DNA from: Chlorobiaceae bacterium
Lineage (GTDB): Bacteria; Bacteroidota; Chlorobiia; Chlorobiales; Chlorobiaceae
DNA: 64,000 nt
Assembly: GCA_013335115.1 (NCBI GenBank)
Contig: JAAXWQ010000005.1
Span: 1 to 64,000, forward strand
Direction: 5' to 3'
A program made the position numbers and the translations under genes. This document shows positions 1 through 11,904 of the stretch, piece by piece; the stretch's first letter is position 1, and each line of letters begins with the position of its first letter. The notes beneath the pieces were generated by a model. That model saw only the letters and a program-made list of their open reading frames with translations. It ran no database searches and had not been told where the DNA came from.

Positions 1-56
1 GACGTTGATGACTCCTGGCACAAACTCTGGAGTTTGTGCCAGGAGTCATCAACGTC
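1..56. repeat. 56-bp near-perfect palindrome (27-bp arms, 2-nt centre)
   Basis: Bases 1-27 and 30-56 are exact reverse complements with only TG between them. On the + strand the palindrome is followed after about four bases by a T-rich run (CTCTTTTTT). That is the layout of an intrinsic terminator for a gene left of the window, but the arms are much longer than a terminator needs. Because it is symmetrical it could also fold on the - strand, downstream of the small secreted protein gene. Confidence 0.8.
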
Positions 57-98
57 CCCTCTTTTTTCATTTAGGATGTTCGGCGAACCCGAATCCGC

Positions 99-524
99 TC
101 ACTGCCAGCGGCCGCGGGGGCCGGGGGGTGGCATGTCGGGCAGGATGACGCCGCGCCTGCGGGCCCGATCCTGCATGATCCGGTGGTGCTCGAGGCGCAG
201 GCGGTCGCGCTCCTCGAAGCTCCTGGCCGAGTGGAGGCGCTGCATGTACCCGACCCGCTCCCCGGGGCTCATCAGGTGGTAGCCATAGATCATCTCCGGC
301 TCGAGCAGGCGGTAATGCATCGGCATCTGGTAGTGCATCGGCATCCATCCGGGATATTCGGATTGGGGTGGCGGGGGCGGAGGTGGTGGTGCTTTCGGCT
401 GCATCTGCTGCACGGCGCCTGGCCGGTCCGCGGTCGGCGGTGCAGGTTCGGCCGACGAGCTGCCGGCGGCGTACAGAAACGAGCCGGCAACCAGCGGTAC
501 GGCAAGAATAGTCATTTTCTTCAT
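99..524 (-). CDS. small secreted Pro/Met-rich hypothetical protein
   Basis: I do not recognise this 141-residue protein. The start is set at the ATG of MKKMTILAVP, because a purine-rich GGGGGATCA lies just upstream and the result is a textbook signal peptide (KK, then a hydrophobic stretch to about residue 22 ending in a small-residue region). The 18 residues the ORF track adds upstream are not peptide-like. After the signal comes a low-complexity proline stretch (PPPPPPPP) and then a charged Arg/Glu/Met-rich region with RSFEERDRLRLEHHRIM, which could be helical. It is probably periplasmic or surface exposed. It lies downstream of clpC on the same strand with about a 150-bp gap, so co-transcription is uncertain. 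Confidence 0.6.
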   Translation of the reverse strand: MKKMTILAVPLVAGSFLYAAGSSSAEPAPPTADRPGAVQQMQPKAPPPPPPPPQSEYPGWMPMHYQMPMHYRLLEPEMIYGYHLMSPGERVGYMQRLHSARSFEERDRLRLEHHRIMQDRARRRGVILPDMPPPGPRGRWQ

Positions 525-671
525 GTTGATCCCCCATTGGATTCGGGTTGTTGCTGGCAAAAACCGTATCTGCTGCAACCCATTCAGCGGCTACGGTTTC
601 CTCCCCTCCCTTCCGGCAGGTGCTGGAAGGGAGGGATGGAGCGAAGCGGTAATCGGGGGGTCAGGGGAGGA

Positions 672-3224
<2,553 letters not shown>

Positions 3225-3411
3225 TATGCGTCCTGTACGTGTAAAATTGTTGGGACCTTCCGGCAAACCGCGGCAAAAAAACCTCCGTCAGCCGGTCCAT
3301 CATATCCTGTGCAAAAAATAATTATAATAAAGACGCCTTCTCAAACCAATTTCGTTCAAATTAAAACAGCCTCCTGGAATTAAACGTTTCAGGCCTCCCC
3401 GCAAGCACCTC
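3225..3411. other. divergent intergenic region, AT-rich, probable promoters
   Basis: The segment separates clpC (-) from a + strand hypothetical gene. It contains an AT-rich island with a perfect TATAAT at 3323-3328 on the + strand. No convincing -35 box sits at the right distance on either strand, so I do not assign the element to one gene. Confidence 0.35.
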
Positions 3412-3915
3412 ATGAACCTCTCGCATATCATCATCGACGACGCGAACCCCCTGCACCGGGAACTGCCGATCTACCGCTCCGGCGAGGTCAACGCCGTCAG
3501 GCTCTCCGACAGCGGCTACCAGGCCTACGCATCGCTCGAGGTCTCCGCGCACGACCTTGCCGCACTGTTCCATTACGGCGTTGTCGAATCGCTCAACGCG
3601 CTCCGGTTCGTCTCTGAATCCGGCAAGGGACTGGACAGCTGGGACGAGGCGTTCCTTTCGTCCGGGCAGATCCCGGCGCTGCTCGGGATTATCGGGGAGT
3701 GCCTGACCGGCATGGAGGGCAAGGCGCCGGAACGGGTGCTACTCGGCTGGCACGACGTTCCCGAAGAGACCGGCCTCACGCCCGATGGCGCCCCGCACGG
3801 CATCGCCTACTGGCGAGAGATCGATCCGGGCAAGGCGGCCGCGTTCCTCGGCAGGCTCAGGGATTTCGCTGAAGATGCCGCCAGGGCTGGATATGACCTG
3901 GAGTTTATTTTATGA
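3412..3915 (+). CDS. hypothetical protein, 167 aa
   Basis: I do not recognise a family. The protein is soluble (no signal peptide or membrane segment), acidic and well composed, with alternating helix-like segments such as HDLAALFHYGVVESLNALRF and PGKAAAFLGRLRDFAEDAA. Codon use resembles that of its neighbours, which argues for a real gene. It is monocistronic: divergent from clpC, and followed by a palindromic repeat element. It may be a lineage-restricted protein of green sulfur bacteria. Confidence 0.6.
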   Translation: MNLSHIIIDDANPLHRELPIYRSGEVNAVRLSDSGYQAYASLEVSAHDLAALFHYGVVESLNALRFVSESGKGLDSWDEAFLSSGQIPALLGIIGECLTGMEGKAPERVLLGWHDVPEETGLTPDGAPHGIAYWREIDPGKAAAFLGRLRDFAEDAARAGYDLEFIL

Positions 3916-3936
3916 ATGTTATTTAACCTGCCCCTT

Positions 3937-4080
3937 CCCCCGGGGGTTGCACCCCGCGCTACCGAAATGCCGCCCCTAACGGGACTTGAACCCCAATCCA
4001 AAAAAAACAGGCTGACGTCTTCGTGCCCCGTTAGGGGCGCAAAGTTGGTAGCGCGGGCTGAAGCGAAGCGAACCCCGGGT
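3937..4080. repeat. REP-like palindromic intergenic element
   Basis: The arms at 3953-3983 and 4027-4057 are imperfect reverse complements (about 31 nt each, sharing CCCCTAACGGG and CCCGCGCTACC), and the outer flanks add CCCGGGGG / CCCGGG. A tail with AAGCGAAGCGAACCCCGGG follows. This GC-rich composite hairpin resembles the dispersed palindromic elements of Bacteroidota/Chlorobiota genomes. It sits between convergent genes, where it could also act as a bidirectional transcription barrier. There is no coding capacity. Confidence 0.6.
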
Positions 4081-4096
4081 GTTCAATTCATAATGC

Positions 4097-4936
4097 CTAT
4101 CTCCCCTCGCGGGCCACATCCAACGGGTCGGGGTGGAGGAAGCGGTAGCCGAGTGACTCGACGAGTTTGCGGCTGCCGACGGTCTTGAACGGCTTGGGCG
4201 GGGCGGGGGCGGCAGCGGACGGCAGCTCCACGCCAAGGCTTTCGGCCGCCACCTCGTAGAACTCCTTCCGTTTCGGGTGGAGTTCGCAGCTTGCATTGTA
4301 CACTTCACCCCATTTGCCCTGCGAGATGATAGCAGAAATGATGCCGATGCAGTCGTCACGATGGATCAGGTTCATCGGCTGCTCCGGGTCCGCCAGCTCT
4401 TTCATGCGCAGCAGGTAACGCGCCGGGTTGCGGTCATGGCCGATCAGGCCGCTGAACCTGACAACCGTTGTCCTGAACGCCGTCTCGGAACGGAGCATAT
4501 CCTCGACATAGAGCAGCGCCCGGCCGCCGAAGCCTTCTGCGGCATCCGGGTCCGACGCGTCCTGTTCGAACACTTCGCGGTTCAGCGGGGGATAGACCGA
4601 TGTGGAGCTGACGAACAGCACCTTTTCCACCGGCGAGCCGGCGAGGGCATCGATGAGTCGGGAAATCTGTTCGACATGCACTCCGACGGCCTCCTCTCCC
4701 CTTCCCGGCGGGATATTGACGATGAGCACCTCGCTGTCGAGAAACCCTTCCAGGTCGCCCTCTGCCGCCTCGCCAAGCACGATCCTGAAGGGTTCGATCC
4801 CGGCGGCCTTGAGGCCCTCGAGCTTTTCGGCCCTCGTGGTGGAGCCCTTGACCCGGTAGCCGGCGCCAATGAATTCCTGTGCGAGCGGCAAACCGAGCCA
4901 GCCGCAGCCGAGGATGCTGATACGTTCTTTCTGCAT
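4097..4936 (-). CDS. NAD(P)-binding SDR/epimerase family protein (YeeZ-like)
   Basis: This is a 279-residue extended short-chain dehydrogenase/epimerase-type protein. The start is the ATG of MQKERISILGCGWLG; the 81 upstream residues in the ORF track overlap the next gene in another frame and look non-native. The N-terminal Rossmann motif is GCGWLGLPLA. A VLFVSSTSVYPP segment supplies the Ser and Tyr-like positions of NAD-dependent epimerases, and a C-terminal substrate domain includes LIHRDDCIGIISAI. YeeZ-like proteins are poorly characterised, and a sugar-nucleotide role is only one possibility. It follows the CWC-protein gene on the same strand by 49 nt. Confidence 0.75.
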   Translation of the reverse strand: MQKERISILGCGWLGLPLAQEFIGAGYRVKGSTTRAEKLEGLKAAGIEPFRIVLGEAAEGDLEGFLDSEVLIVNIPPGRGEEAVGVHVEQISRLIDALAGSPVEKVLFVSSTSVYPPLNREVFEQDASDPDAAEGFGGRALLYVEDMLRSETAFRTTVVRFSGLIGHDRNPARYLLRMKELADPEQPMNLIHRDDCIGIISAIISQGKWGEVYNASCELHPKRKEFYEVAAESLGVELPSAAAPAPPKPFKTVGSRKLVESLGYRFLHPDPLDVAREGR

Positions 4937-4985
4937 AAGACTTGTTTTGATGAATGTCAGAGTTGCCAAGTTTTTTTGGTCCGGG

Positions 4986-5198
4986 TCACGCCTCGGGAAT
5001 ACCTTGTTCGACGACCCGGTCGAGGCAGGCGCTACAGACGCAGGTTTCGTAATGGTCGGCAAGCCAGGAGCGGACCTCCTCGGGCACGCGCCTCGTCGAG
5101 CACCAGCAGGTTGCTGACAGGCCGCAGGTGAACTGCTGCCCGCACATCGGGCAGGTGGCGGTGCGGGGTGTTCCGGCATGAGGCTCGGCTGTGGCCAT
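4986..5198 (-). CDS. cysteine-rich CWC-family small protein
   Basis: This 70-residue protein starts at MATAEPHAG, with AAGG about 9 nt upstream of the ATG. It contains CPMCGQQFTCGLSATCWC, which matches the cysteine-rich CWC signature, and a second pair CVCSAC near the C-terminus, so seven or more cysteines could bind zinc. The function of the family is not established. It lies 22 nt downstream of glpK and 49 nt upstream of the SDR gene, all on the - strand, so it is probably co-transcribed. Confidence 0.75.
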   Translation of the reverse strand: MATAEPHAGTPRTATCPMCGQQFTCGLSATCWCSTRRVPEEVRSWLADHYETCVCSACLDRVVEQGIPEA

Positions 5199-5220
5199 GG
5201 ATTTCGCCTTCAGGTTATGG

Positions 5221-6672
<1,452 letters not shown>

Positions 6673-6697
6673 TGATATCGCTTGATGTTTTCCGGGT

Positions 6698-7120
6698 TCA
6701 GGCTTTACGGTCGCGAAACGCTGTTACCGCCTTGGCAAACTGCTCGAAATCCTGAAGATGCTCAGTGGAAATAGCCAGCACAATCGACCAGTTGATTGCC
6801 TCGTAATTGTGTACGGCGAGGTTCCTGAAGCCGACCGATTTTTTCATCCTGGTCGCAAGATCGCTCCTGATGACACCCATCTGGCAAAGGATATCGAACG
6901 TGCTGCCCATCGTTTCCGGTGAGGGATATTCGGTGTCTGCAAGTAGATGCATACCGATATCGACGCATATCTGAATCGCCCTTGAAAGGTTAAGGGTAAG
7001 GATATCCTGCGTATCGAAATCACTGACCAGTTCATCAATGTTCCGTGGACATCTCTCCCGAATCCTCCGTATCGAGCGCCCAAGGGATTCAAGTTTTCGG
7101 TCGATCACTTGCCAATCCAT
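6698..7120 (-). CDS. HepT-like ribonuclease toxin (DUF86 family)
   Basis: This 140-residue all-alpha protein contains RNLAVHNY, the RX4HXY motif of HepT/HEPN toxins, at about residues 98-105. In characterised MntA/HepT pairs the HEPN protein is an RNase silenced by AMPylation of the tyrosine in this motif. It lies directly downstream of a MntA-type nucleotidyltransferase gene whose last 16 nt it overlaps, the standard antitoxin-toxin order. A function other than toxicity (for example phage defence) cannot be excluded from sequence. Confidence 0.85.
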   Translation of the reverse strand: MDWQVIDRKLESLGRSIRRIRERCPRNIDELVSDFDTQDILTLNLSRAIQICVDIGMHLLADTEYPSPETMGSTFDILCQMGVIRSDLATRMKKSVGFRNLAVHNYEAINWSIVLAISTEHLQDFEQFAKAVTAFRDRKA

Positions 7121-7497
7121 GCGATCCTCCTTTGTTCAAGCAACCGTTGCTGGTACGGCACGAAATCCTGCAGATTGTAAAGATGCCGAAGTCGCAGATC
7201 GGCCTGTCGGCCTGCTGATCCAAGGATTCGCTTGCCCCCTGCCAGGATCTGTCCAAGCAGTGGCTCGCCGACCGTGGTCAGGTCGATCAGGTCTACCGGA
7301 CGACCGGTAGCCAGCGCAAGTTCGCCAATCAGCCCGATTTTGGCTTCGACGTCAAGAGGCCTTCCGGCATCAACCGCAAGGTCTACGTCGCTTTCAAACC
7401 CGGCGGTTCCTTTGGCAAGCGAACCGAACAGGATCGCGAAACGGATCCCGCCGTGCTTTTCGAGCACCGTGCTGAGCTGCTGTTCTATGGTTGCCAT
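7105..7497 (-). CDS. MntA-like minimal nucleotidyltransferase antitoxin
   Basis: This 130-residue protein has the nucleotidyltransferase motif GSX10DXD (GSLAKGTAGFESDVD, about residues 29-43), followed by VDLIDL with a further acidic residue. MntA proteins transfer AMP to the HepT tyrosine. I place the start at MATIEQQLS because a GGGA lies upstream; an ATG 8 codons earlier is the alternative. The extended C-terminus (YNLQDFVPYQQRLLEQRR) is typical of the larger MntA type. It forms a two-gene operon with hepT. Confidence 0.85.
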   Translation of the reverse strand: MATIEQQLSTVLEKHGGIRFAILFGSLAKGTAGFESDVDLAVDAGRPLDVEAKIGLIGELALATGRPVDLIDLTTVGEPLLGQILAGGKRILGSAGRQADLRLRHLYNLQDFVPYQQRLLEQRRIAWIGK

Positions 7498-7585
7498 GGA
7501 GATTCCCGGGATAAGGGTCATTGGTTCTTATCAAACCTGAATATAAACACGCGGACGAAGTATCAGCAATGCCACAGGAACATCC

Positions 7586-8323
7586 TCACTCCCCCTGCTT
7601 CTCGGTGAGGTATTTCCAGTATTTGGCGGGCATGTTGGACTTCTGGAGGCGCGGGTTCCTGCGCTCGGGGATGGCGATGGTGCTGAAGAAGGTCCGCCAC
7701 ATGGCCTGCACCTGCTGCTCCTCGTCCGAAAGATCCGGGCGCTCGAACTGTTCAAGCGTACCGAACCGCAGCTCATGGCCGTCCCAATGGGCGGCGCTTC
7801 GGCGGCCGACGTCGAGGATGAACCACTTCTGGTCGCGCAGGCGTCGGCTGAAGTGCTTGGCAAGGGGTTGGATGACGTTGTTGTCGGGCTCCATGCGCGC
7901 GAGCCATGTCCCGTCGCGAAGCTGCTCGAAGCGGAGCAATCCCTTCATGCGATGCGCTTCCCGACCGGCTTTACGGGCTACCGAAACGACAGCCTTGACG
8001 TCGTCATGGGTGAGGTGGCCGTTGATGCGGTCGCCGTGCACGAGGGCGAGGGCGACATACCGCAGGAGGCTCGTCTCGAGCCCTTCGGTTTCGGCCATCA
8101 TGAAGTACCAGATGGTGTACACGACATCGGGGGCCCGCTGTTTGATTCTTGCGAACAGGGCTTCGGCGGCTATCGGGTCGGTGCGAATGAAAAGCCCCTC
8201 CTCGAAAAGGGTGTCCTGACGGATGGAAAGTACAGAGCCCTCCGACTCCGGCTCAGCGGCGATGATGGCTGCGATTGCCGACATGAGCCCTTCAGGTGTT
8301 CCATCGTAGAGATAACGAGTCAT
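7586..8323 (-). CDS. TIGR03915/DUF4130-like putative DNA repair protein
   Basis: This 245-residue protein begins MTRYLYDGTPEGLMSAI and contains VYTIWYFMMAETEGLETSLLRYVALA and a C-terminal PAKYWKYLTEKQ, which match my memory of the TIGR03915 (DUF4130) family. That family is named for its conserved pairing with the TIGR03916 radical SAM protein and for fusions to UdgX-type uracil-DNA-binding proteins. The biochemical role is unproven. Its start lies 5 nt after the stop of the radical SAM gene, so the two are translationally linked. Confidence 0.82.
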   Translation of the reverse strand: MTRYLYDGTPEGLMSAIAAIIAAEPESEGSVLSIRQDTLFEEGLFIRTDPIAAEALFARIKQRAPDVVYTIWYFMMAETEGLETSLLRYVALALVHGDRINGHLTHDDVKAVVSVARKAGREAHRMKGLLRFEQLRDGTWLARMEPDNNVIQPLAKHFSRRLRDQKWFILDVGRRSAAHWDGHELRFGTLEQFERPDLSDEEQQVQAMWRTFFSTIAIPERRNPRLQKSNMPAKYWKYLTEKQGE

Positions 8324-8328
8324 GGTGA

Positions 8329-9585
8329 TTAGACAAGGAGTCCCGGAAGAACGAGTTGCCGGGGTTGTTCAGCCGGCTCGCCACCGTCTCCAAGCAGCAG
8401 GCGCTGGCGGAGGCGGGCCGGTTCGCGGTCGGGTTTTTCGAAGGAGCGTCCGGAACAGGTGATGAAATACTTCGCCCGCTTCATGACCACGCCGATCTTC
8501 TTCATGCCTTCCGGGGTGATGACCGAGAAGCGCCGGGCGGCGACAATGCGTTTTGCCGATATGGGGCCGATGCCCGGCACGCGCAAGAGGGTGTTGTAGT
8601 CGGCGCGATTGACCTCGACCGGGAAGAACCCTGGATGACGCAGGGCCCATGCGGTCTTGGGGTCGAATGATTCGTCAAGGTCGGGGGCGTCGTCCGAAAG
8701 GATCTCCTCTGCCGAAAAGCCGTAGAATCGCAGGAGCCAGTCGGCCTGGTAGAGCCGGTGCTCGCGCAGCAGCGGCGGGGTGGCGAGCACCGGCAGGCGG
8801 TTGTCGTCGTTGACGGGGACGAAGGCCGAGTAGTAGACCCGTTTCAGGTTCATTTTGCGGTAAAGCCCCTGCGAGAGCCGCAGGATCTGCAGGTCGGTCT
8901 CGGGGCTGGCGCCGATGATCATCTGGGTGCTCTGGCCGGCCGGTGCGAACTTTGGCGCTTTGCGGCTGAGGGTCCGCTCGACGAGGCTGGAGCCGATCTC
9001 GGTGCCGATGAGCTTCATGGGTTCGAGGATCGACTCCTTGCGCTTCTGCGGGGCGAGCCGGTGCAGTGATTCGGCGGATGGCAGCTCGATGTTGACGCTG
9101 ATCCGGTCGGCAGCCAGCCCCGCCCGGCGAACCAGTTCGGGGCTGCTGCCGGGAATTACCTTGAGGTGGATGTATCCCCCGAAACGCTCTTCGTTCCTGA
9201 GGATTTCGGCCACCCGGACCATATCCTCCATGGTCTGGTCGGGCCCCTTCATGACGGCCGAACTGAGAAAAAGCCCTTCAATGTAGTTGCGGCGGTAGAA
9301 CTCCATGGTGAGGTCGACCACCTCCCGCGCGGTGAAGGATGCCCGGGGAACCGGATTGGACGAACGGTTGACGCAGTAGGCACAGTCGTACCGGCAGTCG
9401 TTGGAGAGCAGTACCTTCAGGAGCGAGATGCAACGGCCGTCGTCGGACCAGGAGTGGCAGATGCCCCCCTGCGAAGTGTTGCCGACACGGATCGCGGTCC
9501 CCTCCCGGCCGCAGCCGCTTGAAGCGCAGGATGCGTCGTAACGGGCGGCTCCCGAAAGGATGCCGAGTTTTTCCTGGATGTCCAT
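8329..9585 (-). CDS. putative DNA modification/repair radical SAM protein (TIGR03916-like)
   Basis: This 418-residue protein has the radical SAM cluster motif CRYDCAYC (Cys64, 68, 71). Ahead of it is a Cys-rich N-terminus (Cys20, 25, 43, 52) that could hold a second metal site. A C-terminal helix-hairpin-helix LLRVPGIGPISAKRI is a DNA-binding fold used by repair enzymes. The start is the ATG of MDIQEKLGIL; the longer ORF in the track reads back through tRNA-Pro and is rejected. The short tail beyond the HhH is variable. It is the first gene of the pair with the TIGR03915-like gene. Substrate and reaction are unknown. Confidence 0.88.
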   Translation of the reverse strand: MDIQEKLGILSGAARYDASCASSGCGREGTAIRVGNTSQGGICHSWSDDGRCISLLKVLLSNDCRYDCAYCVNRSSNPVPRASFTAREVVDLTMEFYRRNYIEGLFLSSAVMKGPDQTMEDMVRVAEILRNEERFGGYIHLKVIPGSSPELVRRAGLAADRISVNIELPSAESLHRLAPQKRKESILEPMKLIGTEIGSSLVERTLSRKAPKFAPAGQSTQMIIGASPETDLQILRLSQGLYRKMNLKRVYYSAFVPVNDDNRLPVLATPPLLREHRLYQADWLLRFYGFSAEEILSDDAPDLDESFDPKTAWALRHPGFFPVEVNRADYNTLLRVPGIGPISAKRIVAARRFSVITPEGMKKIGVVMKRAKYFITCSGRSFEKPDREPARLRQRLLLGDGGEPAEQPRQLVLPGLLV

Positions 9586-9671
9586 AAGGGCAATATAACC
9601 AGTCGTCGCCTGATTATGCGAGGGCGCGGGAACAGGGATTTTGCAGGGAAGGGAAAGCGGGGAAACGAGAG

Positions 9672-9745
9672 TCGGCGTAGCGGGATTTGAACCCACGACC
9701 CCTTCCACCCCAAGGAAGTGCGCTACCAGGCTGCGCTATACGCCG
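9672..9745 (-). tRNA. tRNA-Pro(GGG)
   Basis: The reverse complement folds as a full cloverleaf. The acceptor is CGGCGTA/TACGCCG with discriminator A, the D arm begins GCGC, the anticodon stem CTTCC/GGAAG encloses TTGGGGT (anticodon GGG), and the T loop is TTCAAAT. The terminal CCA is not encoded. Confidence 0.95.
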
Positions 9746-10070
9746 ATATGCTTGAAACGGACCGTAGTATAAAAAGAATCGCCTAATTGCCATAATTTTT
9801 TTCCACGAAACTTCGGGGACGTTCCTGAAAACGTTAACTTAGTTATTTAAAGTAAAGCGTATTGGGAGTTCCGGATTTGTCATTTTGTCTTCGGGAAACT
9901 ACGCGCTCCAGTTGAAGAGGTAAACTGCGGGGGCTCAAGCCCCCAAGAGTTATTTGGGGGAGCTTGTCTCCCCCAGGCTAAAGCCAGGGGGCAAGGAATG
10001 TGGGCGGTTGGATGTCCGTCGTCCCGACTTGTCGGGACTCCTGAATGTTGGATGGCTCGTGCCAGAAGGG
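9746..10070. other. 325-bp gene-free region with four hairpins
   Basis: No ORF is supported. The right half holds hairpins at 9929-9944 (GGGGGCT/AGCCCCC), 9955-9975 (TGGGGGAG/CTCCCCCA), around 9975-9992 (GGCTAAAGCC) and 10021-10038 (GTCCCGAC/GTCGGGAC). The last lies 33 bp beyond the dedA stop and may contribute to its termination, although no T-run follows. The left half includes the probable tRNA-Pro upstream region and looks featureless. Confidence 0.55.
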
Positions 10071-10733
10071 TTAAAGACCTCCTGAGGAGTTCCGCCCCAG
10101 ACGGTGCTTGAGGTACTCGACGAAGGGCGGCATGATCGATATGAGGAGGATCGCCACGATAATCAGCTTGAAATTGTGCTGGACGAACGGCAGTTGACCG
10201 AAATAGAAGCCGCTGTAGTTGAAGAGTCCGACCCAGAGGAATGTGCCGAAAACGCTGTAGGCGAGGAACCAGGGGTAACGCATGGCGCCGACCCCTGCGA
10301 CGAAAGGGGAAAAGGTGCGAATGATCGGGATGAAGCGCGCGATGATGACGGTCTTGCCGCCGTACTTCTCGAAAAACGCATGGGTCTTGGCGAGATGCTC
10401 CGGGTTGAAGAACCTTGACTTCTCATATTGGAAAACCTTCGGGCCGAGGCTCCGGCCGATCCAGTAGTTGACCGAGTCGCCGAGGATGGCCGCCGTCGAA
10501 AACATCAGGAAGAGCAGGTGCGGGTTGAGTTGGGAGCCGGGCATCGAGGCCAGCGATCCGGCGGCGAACAAGAGCGAATCCCCCGGCAGGAGCGGCATGA
10601 CCACCAGGCCGGTCTCACAGAAAACGACCGAAAAGAGGATACCGTAGAGCCATGGCCCGTACTCGGAGGCGAGCACCTGCAGGTGTTTGTCGACATTCAG
10701 GATGAGGTCGGCGAATGCGGCAAGAAGTTCCAT
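10071..10733 (-). CDS. DedA/SNARE-associated family membrane protein
   Basis: This 220-residue polytopic inner-membrane protein starts at MELLAAFADL; the 25 residues upstream in the track lack support. It shows the DedA core: the E of FCETGLVVMPLLPGDSLL, the glycine-rich re-entrant helix GDSVNYWIGRSLG, and FIPIIRTFSPFVAGVGAM, whose arginine is conserved. Members act in lipid scrambling/undecaprenyl-phosphate or polyamine/pH homeostasis, and the sequence alone does not choose among these. It is monocistronic and divergent from the alpha/beta hydrolase gene. Confidence 0.9.
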   Translation of the reverse strand: MELLAAFADLILNVDKHLQVLASEYGPWLYGILFSVVFCETGLVVMPLLPGDSLLFAAGSLASMPGSQLNPHLLFLMFSTAAILGDSVNYWIGRSLGPKVFQYEKSRFFNPEHLAKTHAFFEKYGGKTVIIARFIPIIRTFSPFVAGVGAMRYPWFLAYSVFGTFLWVGLFNYSGFYFGQLPFVQHNFKLIIVAILLISIMPPFVEYLKHRLGRNSSGGL

Positions 10734-10926
10734 GGCTGTAGAGTCCGGGTATCGTGTTGCTGGATCGGTGTTCGGGATTATCGGGGAAACGGACGGAAAA
10801 GTACGCATTCCCCTGCAGGCGTCAAAACGCCCCGGTCATGAACCTGCCCGCCAGGGCGGGGCCGGCCGGTATTGACGATAATAATGTATATTCATGTTTT
10901 TGGTATCGAGAAAAAAAACCCGGGCC

Positions 10927-11850
10927 ATGAGTTACCTGACTACCTCCCGCTGCCGCCTCTTCTACAACGACTCTGCCGAAGGGGATCCCTCGTCGAAGGA
11001 GAAACCGGCAGTCCTTTTCGTCAACGGCTGGGCGATCTCCGCTCGCTACTGGAAACCCCTCGTGGAGCGGCTCTCACCCCATTTCAGGTGCATCACCTAC
11101 GACCAGAGCGGGACCGGCAGGACCGACATCGACGGATTCACCCCGGACTTCACGATCTCCGGATTCGCCGATGAAGCCGGCAAACTCATCGAGCACCTCG
11201 GGCTTGACCAGTCGAGGAACCTCCACATCATCGGCCATTCGATGGGGGGCATGGTCGCTACTGAACTCTGCATCCGCTACTCCGGCTCGCTGCTGTCGGC
11301 CACGATCCTTGCCTGCGGCATCTTCGAGGAGACCCCGTTCACCTCGCTCGGCCTGATGTTCCTCGGTGGACTGATCGACGTCTCGATGAATTTCAGGAAC
11401 ATCTTCCTGGTCGAGCCGCTCCGCTCGATGTTCATCAAACGTGCGGCTACCGGCCGTATCGACCGGGAGTACCAGGACATCATCATCGAGGACTTCACCA
11501 CGTCGAACAAGGAGGCCACCAACGCGGTCGGCAAGTTCTCCATCGATCCCGACGCCCTGAGGGAGTACACCCGCAACGTCCTCAGGATAACCTCGCCGGT
11601 GCTCTGCTGCGTCGGCATGGCGGACCACACCATTCCGCCGGAGGGCACGGTCACGCTGTTCAAAAAGCGCAAGGCAACGGCCGGATCGCCCACCCGGCTT
11701 TTACAGTTCATGCACCTTGGACACCTGCCGATGCTCGAGGACACGGAGCGTTTCGCCGCCGAGCTGAAAAAACATTTTGATTTTGCCTTGCAATTTTATA
11801 AAAAGGACTCGCCGCCCGAACCCTTGCCGGAGGTGGTAAGGATCCCGTGA
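10927..11850 (+). CDS. alpha/beta-hydrolase fold protein
   Basis: This 307-residue hydrolase has the nucleophile elbow GHSMGG, an oxyanion region VLFVNGWAISARYW, a candidate acid in VGMADHTIP and the catalytic histidine in HLGHLPMLE. The substrate is unknown. I choose MSYLTTSRC as the start; the upstream in-frame ATG (10894) adds 11 Lys/Arg-rich residues, and neither start has a strong Shine-Dalgarno. It precedes the penicillin-binding protein gene by about 55 nt on the same strand, which suggests but does not prove an operon. No signal peptide is seen. Confidence 0.85.
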   Translation: MSYLTTSRCRLFYNDSAEGDPSSKEKPAVLFVNGWAISARYWKPLVERLSPHFRCITYDQSGTGRTDIDGFTPDFTISGFADEAGKLIEHLGLDQSRNLHIIGHSMGGMVATELCIRYSGSLLSATILACGIFEETPFTSLGLMFLGGLIDVSMNFRNIFLVEPLRSMFIKRAATGRIDREYQDIIIEDFTTSNKEATNAVGKFSIDPDALREYTRNVLRITSPVLCCVGMADHTIPPEGTVTLFKKRKATAGSPTRLLQFMHLGHLPMLEDTERFAAELKKHFDFALQFYKKDSPPEPLPEVVRIP

Positions 11851-11904
11851 TACCCATGAGAACGAGTGGACTGGAAAGGCCAACATTAACGAACGACGCT
11901 CACC

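Noticed and set aside
8329-9708. Upstream extension of the radical SAM ORF to 9708
   Set aside because: It would read through tRNA-Pro (VVGSNPATPT is tRNA-derived). The ATG at 9585 fits the family.
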